In this document: positions 7,070-15,733 of the stretch, piece after piece
How positions within the stretch are numbered: position 1 is the first letter of the stretch
Layout: each line of letters opens with the position of its first letter
Virus record (IMG/VR): IMGVR_UViG_3300001589_000152
Coordinates: 1,170-23,610 of that record
From: a virus
DNA: 22,441 bases
Reading direction: 5' to 3' (one strand)
Program-made: the position numbers and the translations under genes
The notes under the pieces: generated by a model
The model's input: the letters and a program-made list of their open reading frames with translations, nothing else
Databases searched by the model: none
What the model was told of the DNA's origin: nothing

Positions 7070-8608
7070 ATGGCTGATAATAGCATTAGACTTTTTGGTT
7101 TTGAATTAAAGAGAACTAAAAAAGAAGATAATATAGAGAAACTAAAATCTGTTGTCGCTCCACAGAGTGACGATGGTGCAGGTTATGTTACCGCTTCAGG
7201 CAGTCATTTCGGACAATATGTTGACATTGATGGCGATAATGCCAAAGATATGTTTGCACTCATCAACAAATATAGAGGCATTGCCGTACACCCAGAAGTC
7301 GATATGGCTATTGAGGATATCGTAAATGAAGCGATTGTAAATAACGGTGATGAGGACGCACTTAGCTTAAACTTAGATAACGTAGAAGCGCCAGACAATA
7401 TCAAGAAATCTATGGAAGAAGAATTTAATAATGTTCTTTCGATGTTCGATGCTACAGAACACGCACACGATTTGTTTAAGAGGTGGTATATCGACGGTAG
7501 AATTTATCATCATGTTTTGGTTGACGAAAAGAACGAAAAGCAAGGTATTCAGGAAGTACGTTTTATTGATGCCACAAAAATTAGAAAAGTTAAAGAAGTT
7601 AAGACTAAAAAAGATCCAGTCACAAATGCAGATATTATTGATTCTATAAACGAATATTATGTATATCACGACAAAAATGGAACAAAATCTTTTGGCCAAA
7701 CGCATAATAAGGGCATAAAATTTACGGCAGATTCTATTAATTATGTGACAAGTGGTTTGCTAGATGAGTCTAGAAAAAAAGTTGTATCTCATTTACATAA
7801 ATGCATCAAACCTGTCAACCAATTAAGAATGATGGAAGACTCTCTGGTAATTTATAGATTGAGTCGTGCACCCGAGCGTAGGATTTTTTATGTTGACGTG
7901 GGCAACTTACCCAAAGGTAAAGCCGAAGAATACATGCGAAATATTATGTCCAAGTATAGAAATAAACTTGTATATGACGCAAGCACTGGTGAAATGCGCG
8001 ATGATAGAAAGCACATGTCAATGCTAGAAGATTTTTGGTTACCTAGACGCGAAGGCGGCAGAGGAACTGAAGTCACAACACTTCCTGGTGGCGACAATCT
8101 TGGTCAGATTGATGACATTATTTATTTTCAAAAAAGAGTTTACAGAGCATTAAACGTGCCAATGAATAGACTTGAGCAAGAGGCACAATTTTCTCTGGGT
8201 CGTGGAAATGAAGTGAGCCGCGAAGAAATTAAATTCCAAAAATTCATCGACAGACTGCGTAAGAAATTTGGAATGATTTTCTTAAATGTATTGAGAAAAC
8301 AACTCATATTAAAAAGAATTTGCACAGATGCAGATTGGGAAGAATGGAAAACGCATATTAGCGTAGATTATGCAAGAGATAATTACTTTGCAGAACTAAA
8401 AGAGTCTGAGGTACTACGTGAAAGATTACAAACACTAGATCAAATGACCCAGTATGTAGGAGATTATTTCTCTAAAGCTTGGGTTCTTAAAAATGTTTTG
8501 CGATATGACGATAAGGATGTTAAGGACATGAAAAATGAAATTGCCAGTGAAATAAAAGCAGGTGATATTGATGATCCGAGGGCAGAAGATAACGACGATC
8601 GGCGATAA
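7070..8608 (+). CDS. 20: Portal vertex protein gp20
   Basis: 512 aa against 524 in T4. Conserved portal stretches: HPEVDMAIEDIVNEAIV near residues 74-90, KPVNQLRMMEDSLVIYRLSR then APERRIFYVDVGNLP (about 245-280), EDFWLPRREGGRGTEV and TLPGGDNLGQIDDI (about 319-350) and FQKRVYRALNVPMNRLE. Twelve copies form the ring at one capsid vertex that initiates prohead assembly and through which gp17 pumps DNA. TTAGGAAAA precedes the ATG as ribosome site. The C-terminal acidic tail (DDPRAEDNDDRR) is not conserved. The fibre gene starts three bases after its stop. Confidence 0.97.
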   Translation: MADNSIRLFGFELKRTKKEDNIEKLKSVVAPQSDDGAGYVTASGSHFGQYVDIDGDNAKDMFALINKYRGIAVHPEVDMAIEDIVNEAIVNNGDEDALSLNLDNVEAPDNIKKSMEEEFNNVLSMFDATEHAHDLFKRWYIDGRIYHHVLVDEKNEKQGIQEVRFIDATKIRKVKEVKTKKDPVTNADIIDSINEYYVYHDKNGTKSFGQTHNKGIKFTADSINYVTSGLLDESRKKVVSHLHKCIKPVNQLRMMEDSLVIYRLSRAPERRIFYVDVGNLPKGKAEEYMRNIMSKYRNKLVYDASTGEMRDDRKHMSMLEDFWLPRREGGRGTEVTTLPGGDNLGQIDDIIYFQKRVYRALNVPMNRLEQEAQFSLGRGNEVSREEIKFQKFIDRLRKKFGMIFLNVLRKQLILKRICTDADWEEWKTHISVDYARDNYFAELKESEVLRERLQTLDQMTQYVGDYFSKAWVLKNVLRYDDKDVKDMKNEIASEIKAGDIDDPRAEDNDDRR

Positions 8609-8611
8609 AAT

Positions 8612-11600
8612 ATGGCGGATATTATTAAGTGGGCTGCACAACCTAGCGGTATAGAAGGCAGAACGGAATTAAGAAACGACATTGAAATAAAATTGCCTCA
8701 TGGAACAACTGCTGTTTTCGTGGGCGTTGTACTTGATCCGTTATTTAATAAAGTGTCAGGTTCGAAAAGACCTACAGTCTGGAAACCAAGACAAACAGGC
8801 GGCGTAAACTTAACATTTACTCATCCTGAAGATGGATATGGCTCCGATGTTTCATCATTTTATTTAATTGGAATACCAATATCTCCTCTGAATAGCGTAT
8901 TTGCAATAGATACTTTTTCTTCTACAGACGGAGAATCTAGATACGAATCTTTGTGGTCGGAAGAAACTACTTATACCAACATATTTTTTACAGTTACACT
9001 ACCAGACATTATAGATGATCCTCTTTTTGATATAAATGCAGGATTAGGCGTGGCTGAGGATGATGTTATAGCTATCGGAGATTCATCTATTTCAGGTACA
9101 GTTTTTCCGCCTGGTCCAGGCGTTTTTACCGGAATAGAAGCAGATAGCATAAGAGCCGATCTTGGTGTTTTTGGTAGAATAGAAGCAGATAGCGCATATT
9201 TTATTGGTTTACGCGCAGACAGTTCTAGAATGAGATTTCTCTATTCTGATAGCATACAATCCTTATACTCATATTCAACTATAGGTGAAGCATTTTCACT
9301 AATAAGTGATTCCGCTACAATAAATAATGTCAACGCTGTAGATACAGTCACAGTAAATTTGACTGCAAGAGACGGAGTCATTACGACAGCACAAATAAAC
9401 AGAACTAACGGCGGCAGCGTTTATATGGACAGCTTTGTTCGCGCTGGAAGATATATGGTTGACGGTGGTATATATGACCGTAATGATTGGTTTAGCGATA
9501 TTAAGGCACTGGAAGAAGATAATTTTGGAGGTTTTTATTATATAAAAGAAAATCTCGCTGGTGTTGAAGAAAAAGTAGCGTCTTTAAAATACAATGAAAT
9601 TGATAAAATCTGGCAATTTAATCCTCCATTAAAGACACCAGCATCTGGTACTGATGGTACTGATTCAAGTATGCATCATGGCACAGGATTGCCAGGTCAA
9701 TTACTAACATATAGTAAATACGATAGTGCATATGTCTGGGATTATCCTATGGTCGTGGCAAGGTTTGCGTATGATAGTGAGGAAGTTACTAGACTTTTGA
9801 ATGATTTTCCTACTGGACTCTCAGACACAGATTCATCAAAGAGTGAGTGGGAAAAGTTTCAGATATATCGCAATGAAGATAGCATTGGCATCTTTCCAGG
9901 CAAAGAACGCATAAATCAATTAGATTTCGATTCTATCAATGTTACATTCGGCACTAAGAGTCGCGTGTCGGGTGTGACAAATATTAATAGAGGATACGAA
10001 TTTGACAGTATAACTGGTCAAGATATTGACTTTTCGGGTAATCCATTAGCTGGAGGCTCTGGCATATTCAATCCTAGAAACGAGATTCAAGGATATTACT
10101 CTCCTGATCCAGTTGCAAAATATAACTTACAAGTAACAATGTCTGCGCCAAGCGAAACTGTGCCACAAGCTGGCGCCATAGGTATTCTTGTAGGGTTAGT
10201 TAAGAGCGCAAATGAAGAAAAAACATTAACTCTATTTAGAAGTACTGTAGACTTAGGAAGAGATGGTGCAGCAGGACCATACGCATATACTTTTAACCAA
10301 CCACCTGGCTGGACTTCATATCATAAACATACAGTAATGAACTATTCCTTAGTATATAATGCGTTCAAACCAGACTCAAAAATTATATATAGTGAAGCAT
10401 CGGATGCTCCAACGCCGAGTGCAAATATGTCTTGGGCTACAGCAGGCAGCACAATAGTTAAAATCGAGAAAAATGAATCTGGTCTTAAAATTGATACTAC
10501 GCCGTTCGGCAGTTCAACATTTATTGCTAATCAAATAAACATCGATTTAAATCAAATAGATTACAGAAGTGGCGTGGACTTGTCAATATTTGCGGAGGAT
10601 GTTCACTGGGGATTTGCGTTTCATAATATAAATCAAGCATTAATATCAAACATAACATTTTCAACTTTAGATACTGGAAAATTTAATTGGGATGAGACTA
10701 CTGTTGTTGATTTAAAAAATAGAGATACTTATTTATTTTATGACGCTAGTAAGGCAGCCGAGTATGGTGAGACTGTAGGCTATAAAAAAATTAATACAGA
10801 CAGTAACGGAAATGATATTCTTGGTGGTGATTTACAAACAGGAAGATTTTATCATAATCCAGAAACACTAAAGACTTGGTATCAAGATCCTTGGCGAACT
10901 ATTCTAGTAGGTCAAATCTTACAAGACGATGAAAATCCTGCTTTATTGATACCTGAAGGCAAATTAGACATTCGAGCTACCGGGGTTGTTGGAGACGTTA
11001 GATATTTTATTTTTAACGGCAGGTCTCTGGATCGAATTAGAAAAACTGGTCCATTGGATCCAAGTGCAGCATATTATGACTATGCGTCTGATTTTGTGGG
11101 TCTAACATTTGCAAAATTAAGTAAATTTGGCATAATTGAAAATGTAGTAAACTTAGGTCCTAGTGAATATGGCGATCTAGCAGCTTTGATTTCGGCAATG
11201 GACGACGGCGACATGGGAATTATACATTCCGGAGGCGTGTGGTCACCATCATCTATACCTGCAGGATTCGAAGCTGCATGTTTATCAGTAAATCTAGCTA
11301 GATTGGCAAGTACACCTTCAACTGCTGACGGACATTATGTTTCGGGACTTTCTTATGCTGGTATATTTCAAGTAGGCGGGGCATCATATGAAGCTGCCGC
11401 GCAGCCATCTTCAGTAGCAAATGGTTTAGATAATCATGTGGATATGGTTGTGCAGTTCCTATCAAATACTTTTATTGTTCAAGATGCACAGCAAAGTCCT
11501 TCAGCTTTAACAAATTGGCAAGGCGATATTGCAGCTAGAATAACTAATAAAGGACATTTATTTACAGATACGGTAGAACTTACTGGACAAATACTTGGAC

Positions 11601-13378
11601 CATCAAATCTTATTATTGATCCTGCTACACATGGCGATAGCACTGGGTTAGTGACCATTAAAGGCAATTTGACTGTTAATGGTACAACTACAACAGTAAA
11701 TTCAACAGAAGTCACCATTGCAGATAAAAATATTATATTAGCATCTGGCGCAACAGATGCAGCTTCGGCAGACGGCGCTGGCATAGATATTGATGGTCCA
11801 CCCGCATATATCAGATGGATGGATGATAGTACTGGTATTTGGACTTTCAGCCATCCATTTGCTACTTCTCCAAATGTGCTTAACAACTATACTACAGATT
11901 TGGTACAAGAAGGCGACATAAACGAATATCACACCAACGAGAGGGTTAGAGAATTATTTTCTGCGGCAAATACTGGCGCAGGCACATACGCTCAATTATC
12001 ATATACTGAGGCAACAGGAGTTTACACTTTAAACGTAGATTCCATAGAAACTGCCGAGCTACCAGAACTAGATATAACAACAGCAAATACTGGAACTGGA
12101 ACATATGCTCAACTATTAGCATACAATGCAGCAACAGGAACTATAACTTTAAAGGTAGACGCACTAGATGCTAATGAAATACCACTTTTGCCTGCATCTA
12201 AACTTGATTCCGCAGCGGGACCGATACCTCCGGCCTTGATGCCTGTTATTCCAGAGTCTGCCATCACACCGCACGCAGAAGCTATTACAGCAGCACAAAA
12301 TTCTGATGGATCGTATTCAGACTTTACTATAGTTAAAGATAATCCGACAAACGAAGGTTCACTTGCTTATGCAGAAGCTACAGGACAATTTAACATTACT
12401 TTTCCTCATAGTTTTTCAAGGTTTTGGATAAAGAGTTATAACGCTAACAATTCGCCATATACCCAAGAGATATTTTCATCTAGTGATCCAGTATCGGGAT
12501 CTGGTAGAGATGGCTTTTATTGGAATGGTGGTACTGGTATTCGTTTAATGCCAACAATGTCTACAGATTGGGCAGAAGATAGTGTTTCTGTCACATTATA
12601 CGCTTGGCTTGATTCATTGCAAGATGTAACGATTACGAACCCACAGCAATATGATAAATTAGAGTACAACGGCGATAGTTGGACTAACGTATCTCGACCG
12701 CCTTTAACTATAGGTCCTAATGCTGTGGCAGATTCCGTAGACGGTGCTTTATTTTATGATTCCGCAACAGGAATACTTCAATTTAAACCTCCATTCTTTA
12801 TAGGTAAAATAACTGGAGCCGACGCTAGTACAACTACATTGACGGCAGATAAACAAAATGTTACGTTTGCTTCCTCAAATGCAGCACTTTCTATTACAGC
12901 ATTGAATCAAACAGTCACGTTTGATATTGATGATGATGCTTTAGGCGGCGGCACAACATATACGGCAGTAGCAAATAAGGGTATAACGGTAGACGCTACA
13001 AATGAAACCTTAGCTATGAGTGGTGATTATACTGGCGATTTTGCTGTAACAGGAGAAATTACAGCTACAGGAAATGTAACAGCTTCGCACTCGTCAGATT
13101 CTAGATTGAAAGAAAATATAGAGAAAATAAACAATTCTTTAGATAAAGTTTCTTCATTGGGCGGATATACTTTTAACTGGAACAAAAAAGCTGAAGGTAA
13201 AAATACAGATTTAAAAGATGTTGGTGTTATCGCGCAGGAAGTTGAGGCAGTGATGCCAGAAATTGTTATAGATAGAATAGATGGTTATAAGGCAGTATAC
13301 TACGAAAAACTTATACCATTATTGATAGAATCAATAAAAGAATTAAAAGAACGTATTGAAAAATTGGAAAATAAATAA
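8612..13378 (+). CDS. Large tail fibre-like protein with S74 chaperone domain
   Basis: 1588 aa. The N-terminal 150 residues are not recognised. Residues about 170-240 repeat an (A/E)ADS motif (GIEADSIRADL, GRIEADSAYFI, GLRADSSRMRFL), suggesting a beta-helical shaft. Near 1015-1050 is a GNLTVNGTTTTVNSTEVTIA segment followed by ADKNIILASGA, a module I know from marine phage fibres. A 39-aa tandem repeat follows at about 1120-1197. The last 94 residues are a peptidase S74 intramolecular chaperone: SDSRLKENI, VGVIAQEVEAVMPEIV, a YEKLIPLLIESIKEL helix and a coiled-coil end. This family trimerises fibres and cuts itself off, here expected near residue 1494-1495. No clear ribosome site; the ATG is three bases after the gp20 stop, so coupling is likely. 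Could be a long tail fibre or a tailspike. Confidence 0.88.
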   Translation: MADIIKWAAQPSGIEGRTELRNDIEIKLPHGTTAVFVGVVLDPLFNKVSGSKRPTVWKPRQTGGVNLTFTHPEDGYGSDVSSFYLIGIPISPLNSVFAIDTFSSTDGESRYESLWSEETTYTNIFFTVTLPDIIDDPLFDINAGLGVAEDDVIAIGDSSISGTVFPPGPGVFTGIEADSIRADLGVFGRIEADSAYFIGLRADSSRMRFLYSDSIQSLYSYSTIGEAFSLISDSATINNVNAVDTVTVNLTARDGVITTAQINRTNGGSVYMDSFVRAGRYMVDGGIYDRNDWFSDIKALEEDNFGGFYYIKENLAGVEEKVASLKYNEIDKIWQFNPPLKTPASGTDGTDSSMHHGTGLPGQLLTYSKYDSAYVWDYPMVVARFAYDSEEVTRLLNDFPTGLSDTDSSKSEWEKFQIYRNEDSIGIFPGKERINQLDFDSINVTFGTKSRVSGVTNINRGYEFDSITGQDIDFSGNPLAGGSGIFNPRNEIQGYYSPDPVAKYNLQVTMSAPSETVPQAGAIGILVGLVKSANEEKTLTLFRSTVDLGRDGAAGPYAYTFNQPPGWTSYHKHTVMNYSLVYNAFKPDSKIIYSEASDAPTPSANMSWATAGSTIVKIEKNESGLKIDTTPFGSSTFIANQINIDLNQIDYRSGVDLSIFAEDVHWGFAFHNINQALISNITFSTLDTGKFNWDETTVVDLKNRDTYLFYDASKAAEYGETVGYKKINTDSNGNDILGGDLQTGRFYHNPETLKTWYQDPWRTILVGQILQDDENPALLIPEGKLDIRATGVVGDVRYFIFNGRSLDRIRKTGPLDPSAAYYDYASDFVGLTFAKLSKFGIIENVVNLGPSEYGDLAALISAMDDGDMGIIHSGGVWSPSSIPAGFEAACLSVNLARLASTPSTADGHYVSGLSYAGIFQVGGASYEAAAQPSSVANGLDNHVDMVVQFLSNTFIVQDAQQSPSALTNWQGDIAARITNKGHLFTDTVELTGQILGPSNLIIDPATHGDSTGLVTIKGNLTVNGTTTTVNSTEVTIADKNIILASGATDAASADGAGIDIDGPPAYIRWMDDSTGIWTFSHPFATSPNVLNNYTTDLVQEGDINEYHTNERVRELFSAANTGAGTYAQLSYTEATGVYTLNVDSIETAELPELDITTANTGTGTYAQLLAYNAATGTITLKVDALDANEIPLLPASKLDSAAGPIPPALMPVIPESAITPHAEAITAAQNSDGSYSDFTIVKDNPTNEGSLAYAEATGQFNITFPHSFSRFWIKSYNANNSPYTQEIFSSSDPVSGSGRDGFYWNGGTGIRLMPTMSTDWAEDSVSVTLYAWLDSLQDVTITNPQQYDKLEYNGDSWTNVSRPPLTIGPNAVADSVDGALFYDSATGILQFKPPFFIGKITGADASTTTLTADKQNVTFASSNAALSITALNQTVTFDIDDDALGGGTTYTAVANKGITVDATNETLAMSGDYTGDFAVTGEITATGNVTASHSSDSRLKENIEKINNSLDKVSSLGGYTFNWNKKAEGKNTDLKDVGVIAQEVEAVMPEIVIDRIDGYKAVYYEKLIPLLIESIKELKERIEKLENK
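11969..12202 (+). repeat. Two tandem 39-codon repeats in the fibre gene
   Basis: Units start at 11969 and 12086, exactly 117 bases apart. Both begin NTG(A/T)GTYAQL and continue with Y.(E/A)ATG...L.VD. The copies are diverged at the DNA level. A related EATGQFN pattern occurs later near 12380, so the unit may belong to a wider repeat family in the shaft. Confidence 0.75.
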
Positions 13379-15180
13379 TGGCTTTACCTTTTAATGGTCC
13401 TATATCATTAATAGATATACAGACTGAATTTGGTGGCAGTTCTCCTCAAGAATTACACGAATATTATCGGGCTGGAACACATGTTCCATCTAATCCAACA
13501 ACAATGCATATACCAACTGGTAGTGCTGGTACTACTATTAGTTTGTTTGATTTTTACGGATCATCAAATAATGCTACAGGAAATCCAATTCCTGCAACCA
13601 TTTATATGACAGGTACTAGGTCTGTTAGATCCCTAACAAGTGAATCTAAAGGTGCAACAAAAACTTATTACTTTGGAAATGGCCTTGGCAGTGGCGTAAT
13701 TCCTTGGAACTCAATCAATAACTCAGTGATGGATGTATATGATGGATGTACATGGGGATTTTATGCGTTAAGTGCAGGCGGCGGCGGTAGTTTAAGTAGT
13801 AGAACTACGGATGCCAATGGTACAACATACCTCATGGGCGGTAGTGGCGGCGGCGGAGGCTCATGTTTGTTGGTTACTCACGGCGTACCTTTTGATAAAA
13901 ATAGACAATATAAGATTGAAATTGGATCAGCAGGTTATAGCGGCGGTTCTTACCACAATGGTGCCACCACGACGAATGGTGGTGCTGGTGGACCCATTAT
14001 AATTAGTAGTTCTTCTGGCGTAACTGGAGACGATCATGTAGACAATATTATAGCTAAAGTAAACGGCGGCGGCGGAGGATATTCAAATTTCTATTATGCC
14101 TCGCCCGGTGCAGCGATGCAGACGCAAATTTTTGGCGGCGCGGGGGCGGGTGTCGCTGTTCGACCAAACGACTCATTTATTGGAATAGGTGGCACTGGTG
14201 GAGCAGCTACATATGTAACCAGACCTACTACAGCGGCAGCTTTCGGCGGCGGTGGTGGCGGCGCTGGTGGCTTTGACGCTACAATAGTAAATTCAGTAAT
14301 AAATCAAGCAGATGGAGGTGACGGCGGTACAAATGGTGGCTCTGGAAGCCAAGGCAGCTTTGGCGGCGCTGGTGGTGGTGCATCTGACGCAACATTTAAT
14401 ACATATAACGGTGCATACACGTGGTACGCTGTATCCAACAGCGGATCACCTGCATTTGATGCGGCTGGCGGATATAATAGTGGTGGAAGTAGTATTTTAC
14501 CATTACTATCTGGCGATGGCTATGCGAGCCGACGAGTCATATATGATGGAACCAATCCTCCATATGTAGACCCATATCCACCTTTTGGCTATTCCGTTAA
14601 CAACGCTTTTTGGAGCCAAGCATCTAGCAGTGGAGCAGTTACATCTTTTCCATCGGGCCCAAACAACTCTGCCCCCCCAACTTATTCTTCAAGTAATGCT
14701 GCGTTAAAGTTTGAAAATAGTGCTAAATACAGACACTACCAAAAAAACGCAATTAACAGAAATTATCCCCAAAATTGGTTTAGTAAATTTTTTCTAACTG
14801 GACAGTATGGTAACAACAATCTAAGTCCACTGACTAATGGTAGAGATTCTAGAGGTGCTGCGGGCACAAACACAAGCAATGTCGCTATGGGCGGTGGTGG
14901 AGTGTATGGAGGATTTTCTGGAGCAGATCATAGAAGTTACTTAAATAGTATCACAGCGGATACTAGCGGCAACCGTTTTAATGCATTTGGCTGTGGTGGT
15001 GGTGCGGCAAGTAACTATTTTTTATATGGCGGCGGCAGATTTAGTAGTGGCACCAATATAGGAACAGAACAGCCGGGTATGCCCGGAGGTCCAGGAATGG
15101 TTGTAATATGGTTTCAAACAAATGGAACTGGCACAGGCGGTTTCAAGAAATTACCATATAATGAAGGTACACCAATATAA
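13378..15180 (+). CDS. Glycine-rich tail adhesin-like protein
   Basis: 600 aa. Residues 1-62 form a module frequent in phage tail proteins: PFNGPISLIDIQTEFGG, then HEYYRAGTHVP and TTISLFDFYGS. After a spacer, residues about 130-340 contain many glycine-rich blocks (GGGGS, GGSGGGGGSC, NGGGGGY, FGGGGGGAGGF, FGGAGGGAS), with more near 500-560 (MGGGGVYGG, CGGGAAS, YGGGR) and an end GPGMVVIWF typical of glycine-rich phage tail domains. Glycine-rich loops and polyglycine helices are the receptor-binding elements of the gp38 adhesins of T4 relatives; similarity here is of composition and context, not proven homology. The ATG overlaps the fibre stop (TAATG), so the two are co-translated, as a fibre and its tip adhesin would be. 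Local GC is raised by GGC/GGT codon runs. Confidence 0.8.
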   Translation: MALPFNGPISLIDIQTEFGGSSPQELHEYYRAGTHVPSNPTTMHIPTGSAGTTISLFDFYGSSNNATGNPIPATIYMTGTRSVRSLTSESKGATKTYYFGNGLGSGVIPWNSINNSVMDVYDGCTWGFYALSAGGGGSLSSRTTDANGTTYLMGGSGGGGGSCLLVTHGVPFDKNRQYKIEIGSAGYSGGSYHNGATTTNGGAGGPIIISSSSGVTGDDHVDNIIAKVNGGGGGYSNFYYASPGAAMQTQIFGGAGAGVAVRPNDSFIGIGGTGGAATYVTRPTTAAAFGGGGGGAGGFDATIVNSVINQADGGDGGTNGGSGSQGSFGGAGGGASDATFNTYNGAYTWYAVSNSGSPAFDAAGGYNSGGSSILPLLSGDGYASRRVIYDGTNPPYVDPYPPFGYSVNNAFWSQASSSGAVTSFPSGPNNSAPPTYSSSNAALKFENSAKYRHYQKNAINRNYPQNWFSKFFLTGQYGNNNLSPLTNGRDSRGAAGTNTSNVAMGGGGVYGGFSGADHRSYLNSITADTSGNRFNAFGCGGGAASNYFLYGGGRFSSGTNIGTEQPGMPGGPGMVVIWFQTNGTGTGGFKKLPYNEGTPI

Positions 15181-15200
15181 AAAGTCAAAAAATAACTTTG

Positions 15201-15208
15201 TATAAATA
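15201..15208 (+). promoter_or_regulatory. T4-type late promoter for the prohead genes
   Basis: TATAAATA followed by ACAGTGTAA, 27 bases before the first prohead gene. No terminator is visible after the adhesin gene. It is positioned to transcribe gp67-like through gp23, ending at the twin terminators at 18866-18934. Confidence 0.88.
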
Positions 15209-15234
15209 ACAGTGTAACAAGGAGAAGAATTGAA

Positions 15235-15516
15235 ATGGATGATGAACTAGATTTTGATGTAGATGATATTGACATTGATGTAGACGATATTGATGTAGAA
15301 GATATAGAGATGGAAGATATTAGTGACGAGGATTTGATGGACGATGATGAGCCTACGAATCCTGTAGAAGATATGATTGATGCAATTGCAAGTGATGAAT
15401 TTAATTCTGCTGAGACATTATTCCAAGATGTATTAGGTAGTAAACTTAGCGATGAATTAGAAATGCAAAGAATTAATATCGGCAGTAATATGTTTGCTAC
15501 TGCCGAAGCAGAATGA
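15235..15516 (+). CDS. 67: Prohead core protein gp67-like, acidic
   Basis: 93 aa. Residues 1-45 are almost all D, E, I and V (DDIDIDVDDIDVEDIEMED). Residues about 47-85, VEDMIDAIASDEFNSAETLFQDVL then KLSDELEMQRINIG, match the helical core of T4 gp67 (LIEAIKSNDLVAARKLFAEAM). As I recall, in T4 the acidic stretch follows this core; here it comes first. gp67 is a minor prohead core component cleaved during maturation. AAGGAGAAG before the ATG is a strong ribosome site. First gene after the late promoter and directly upstream of the gp68 position, protease and scaffold, as in T4. Confidence 0.85.
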   Translation: MDDELDFDVDDIDIDVDDIDVEDIEMEDISDEDLMDDDEPTNPVEDMIDAIASDEFNSAETLFQDVLGSKLSDELEMQRINIGSNMFATAEAE

Positions 15517-15526
15517 AAGAATACAA

Positions 15527-15730
15527 ATGAAAACTTTTAATGAACTAAAAGAATCGTTGTTGACTGAGAAAAAAGTCAAAGTTGGAGATCAAACGATTGT
15601 TGTCACTAAAGCTGGTGACCAATTTAAAGTTACTATCGACGGCGAACATTTAGACAATTACAATTCTGAAAAAGATGCTATTAAAATGGCGAAAGAGTTT
15701 ATTAAACAATTTTCTAAAGGTAAAGGATAA
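15527..15730 (+). CDS. Small prohead protein at the gp68 position, capsid-targeting-like N-terminus
   Basis: 67 aa from ATG 15527; the frame is open upstream to a TTG at 15494 inside the previous gene, which is unlikely to be used. N-terminus MKTFNELKESLLTE resembles the capsid-targeting peptides of T4 internal proteins (MKTYQEFIAE), and LTE followed by K fits the gp21 protease rule (L/I-x-E, cut after E). The remaining 53 residues (KKVKVGDQTIVVTKAGDQFKV and so on) are small, basic and predicted beta-alpha. It sits where T4 has gp68 (141 aa), but I see no clear gp68 homology. It is either a minimal core protein or an internal protein packaged in the head. Confidence 0.7.
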   Translation: MKTFNELKESLLTEKKVKVGDQTIVVTKAGDQFKVTIDGEHLDNYNSEKDAIKMAKEFIKQFSKGKG

Positions 15731-15733
15731 GAC

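Noticed and set aside
11479-11886. Open frame of 135 codons on the minus strand in the fibre gene
   Set aside because: Antisense to well-supported coding sequence, no ribosome site or promoter, and low-complexity Ser/Val/Pro composition typical of a shadow frame.
14137-14158. GC-rich stretch in the adhesin gene that might suggest foreign DNA or an origin
   Set aside because: Explained by runs of glycine and alanine codons in frame.
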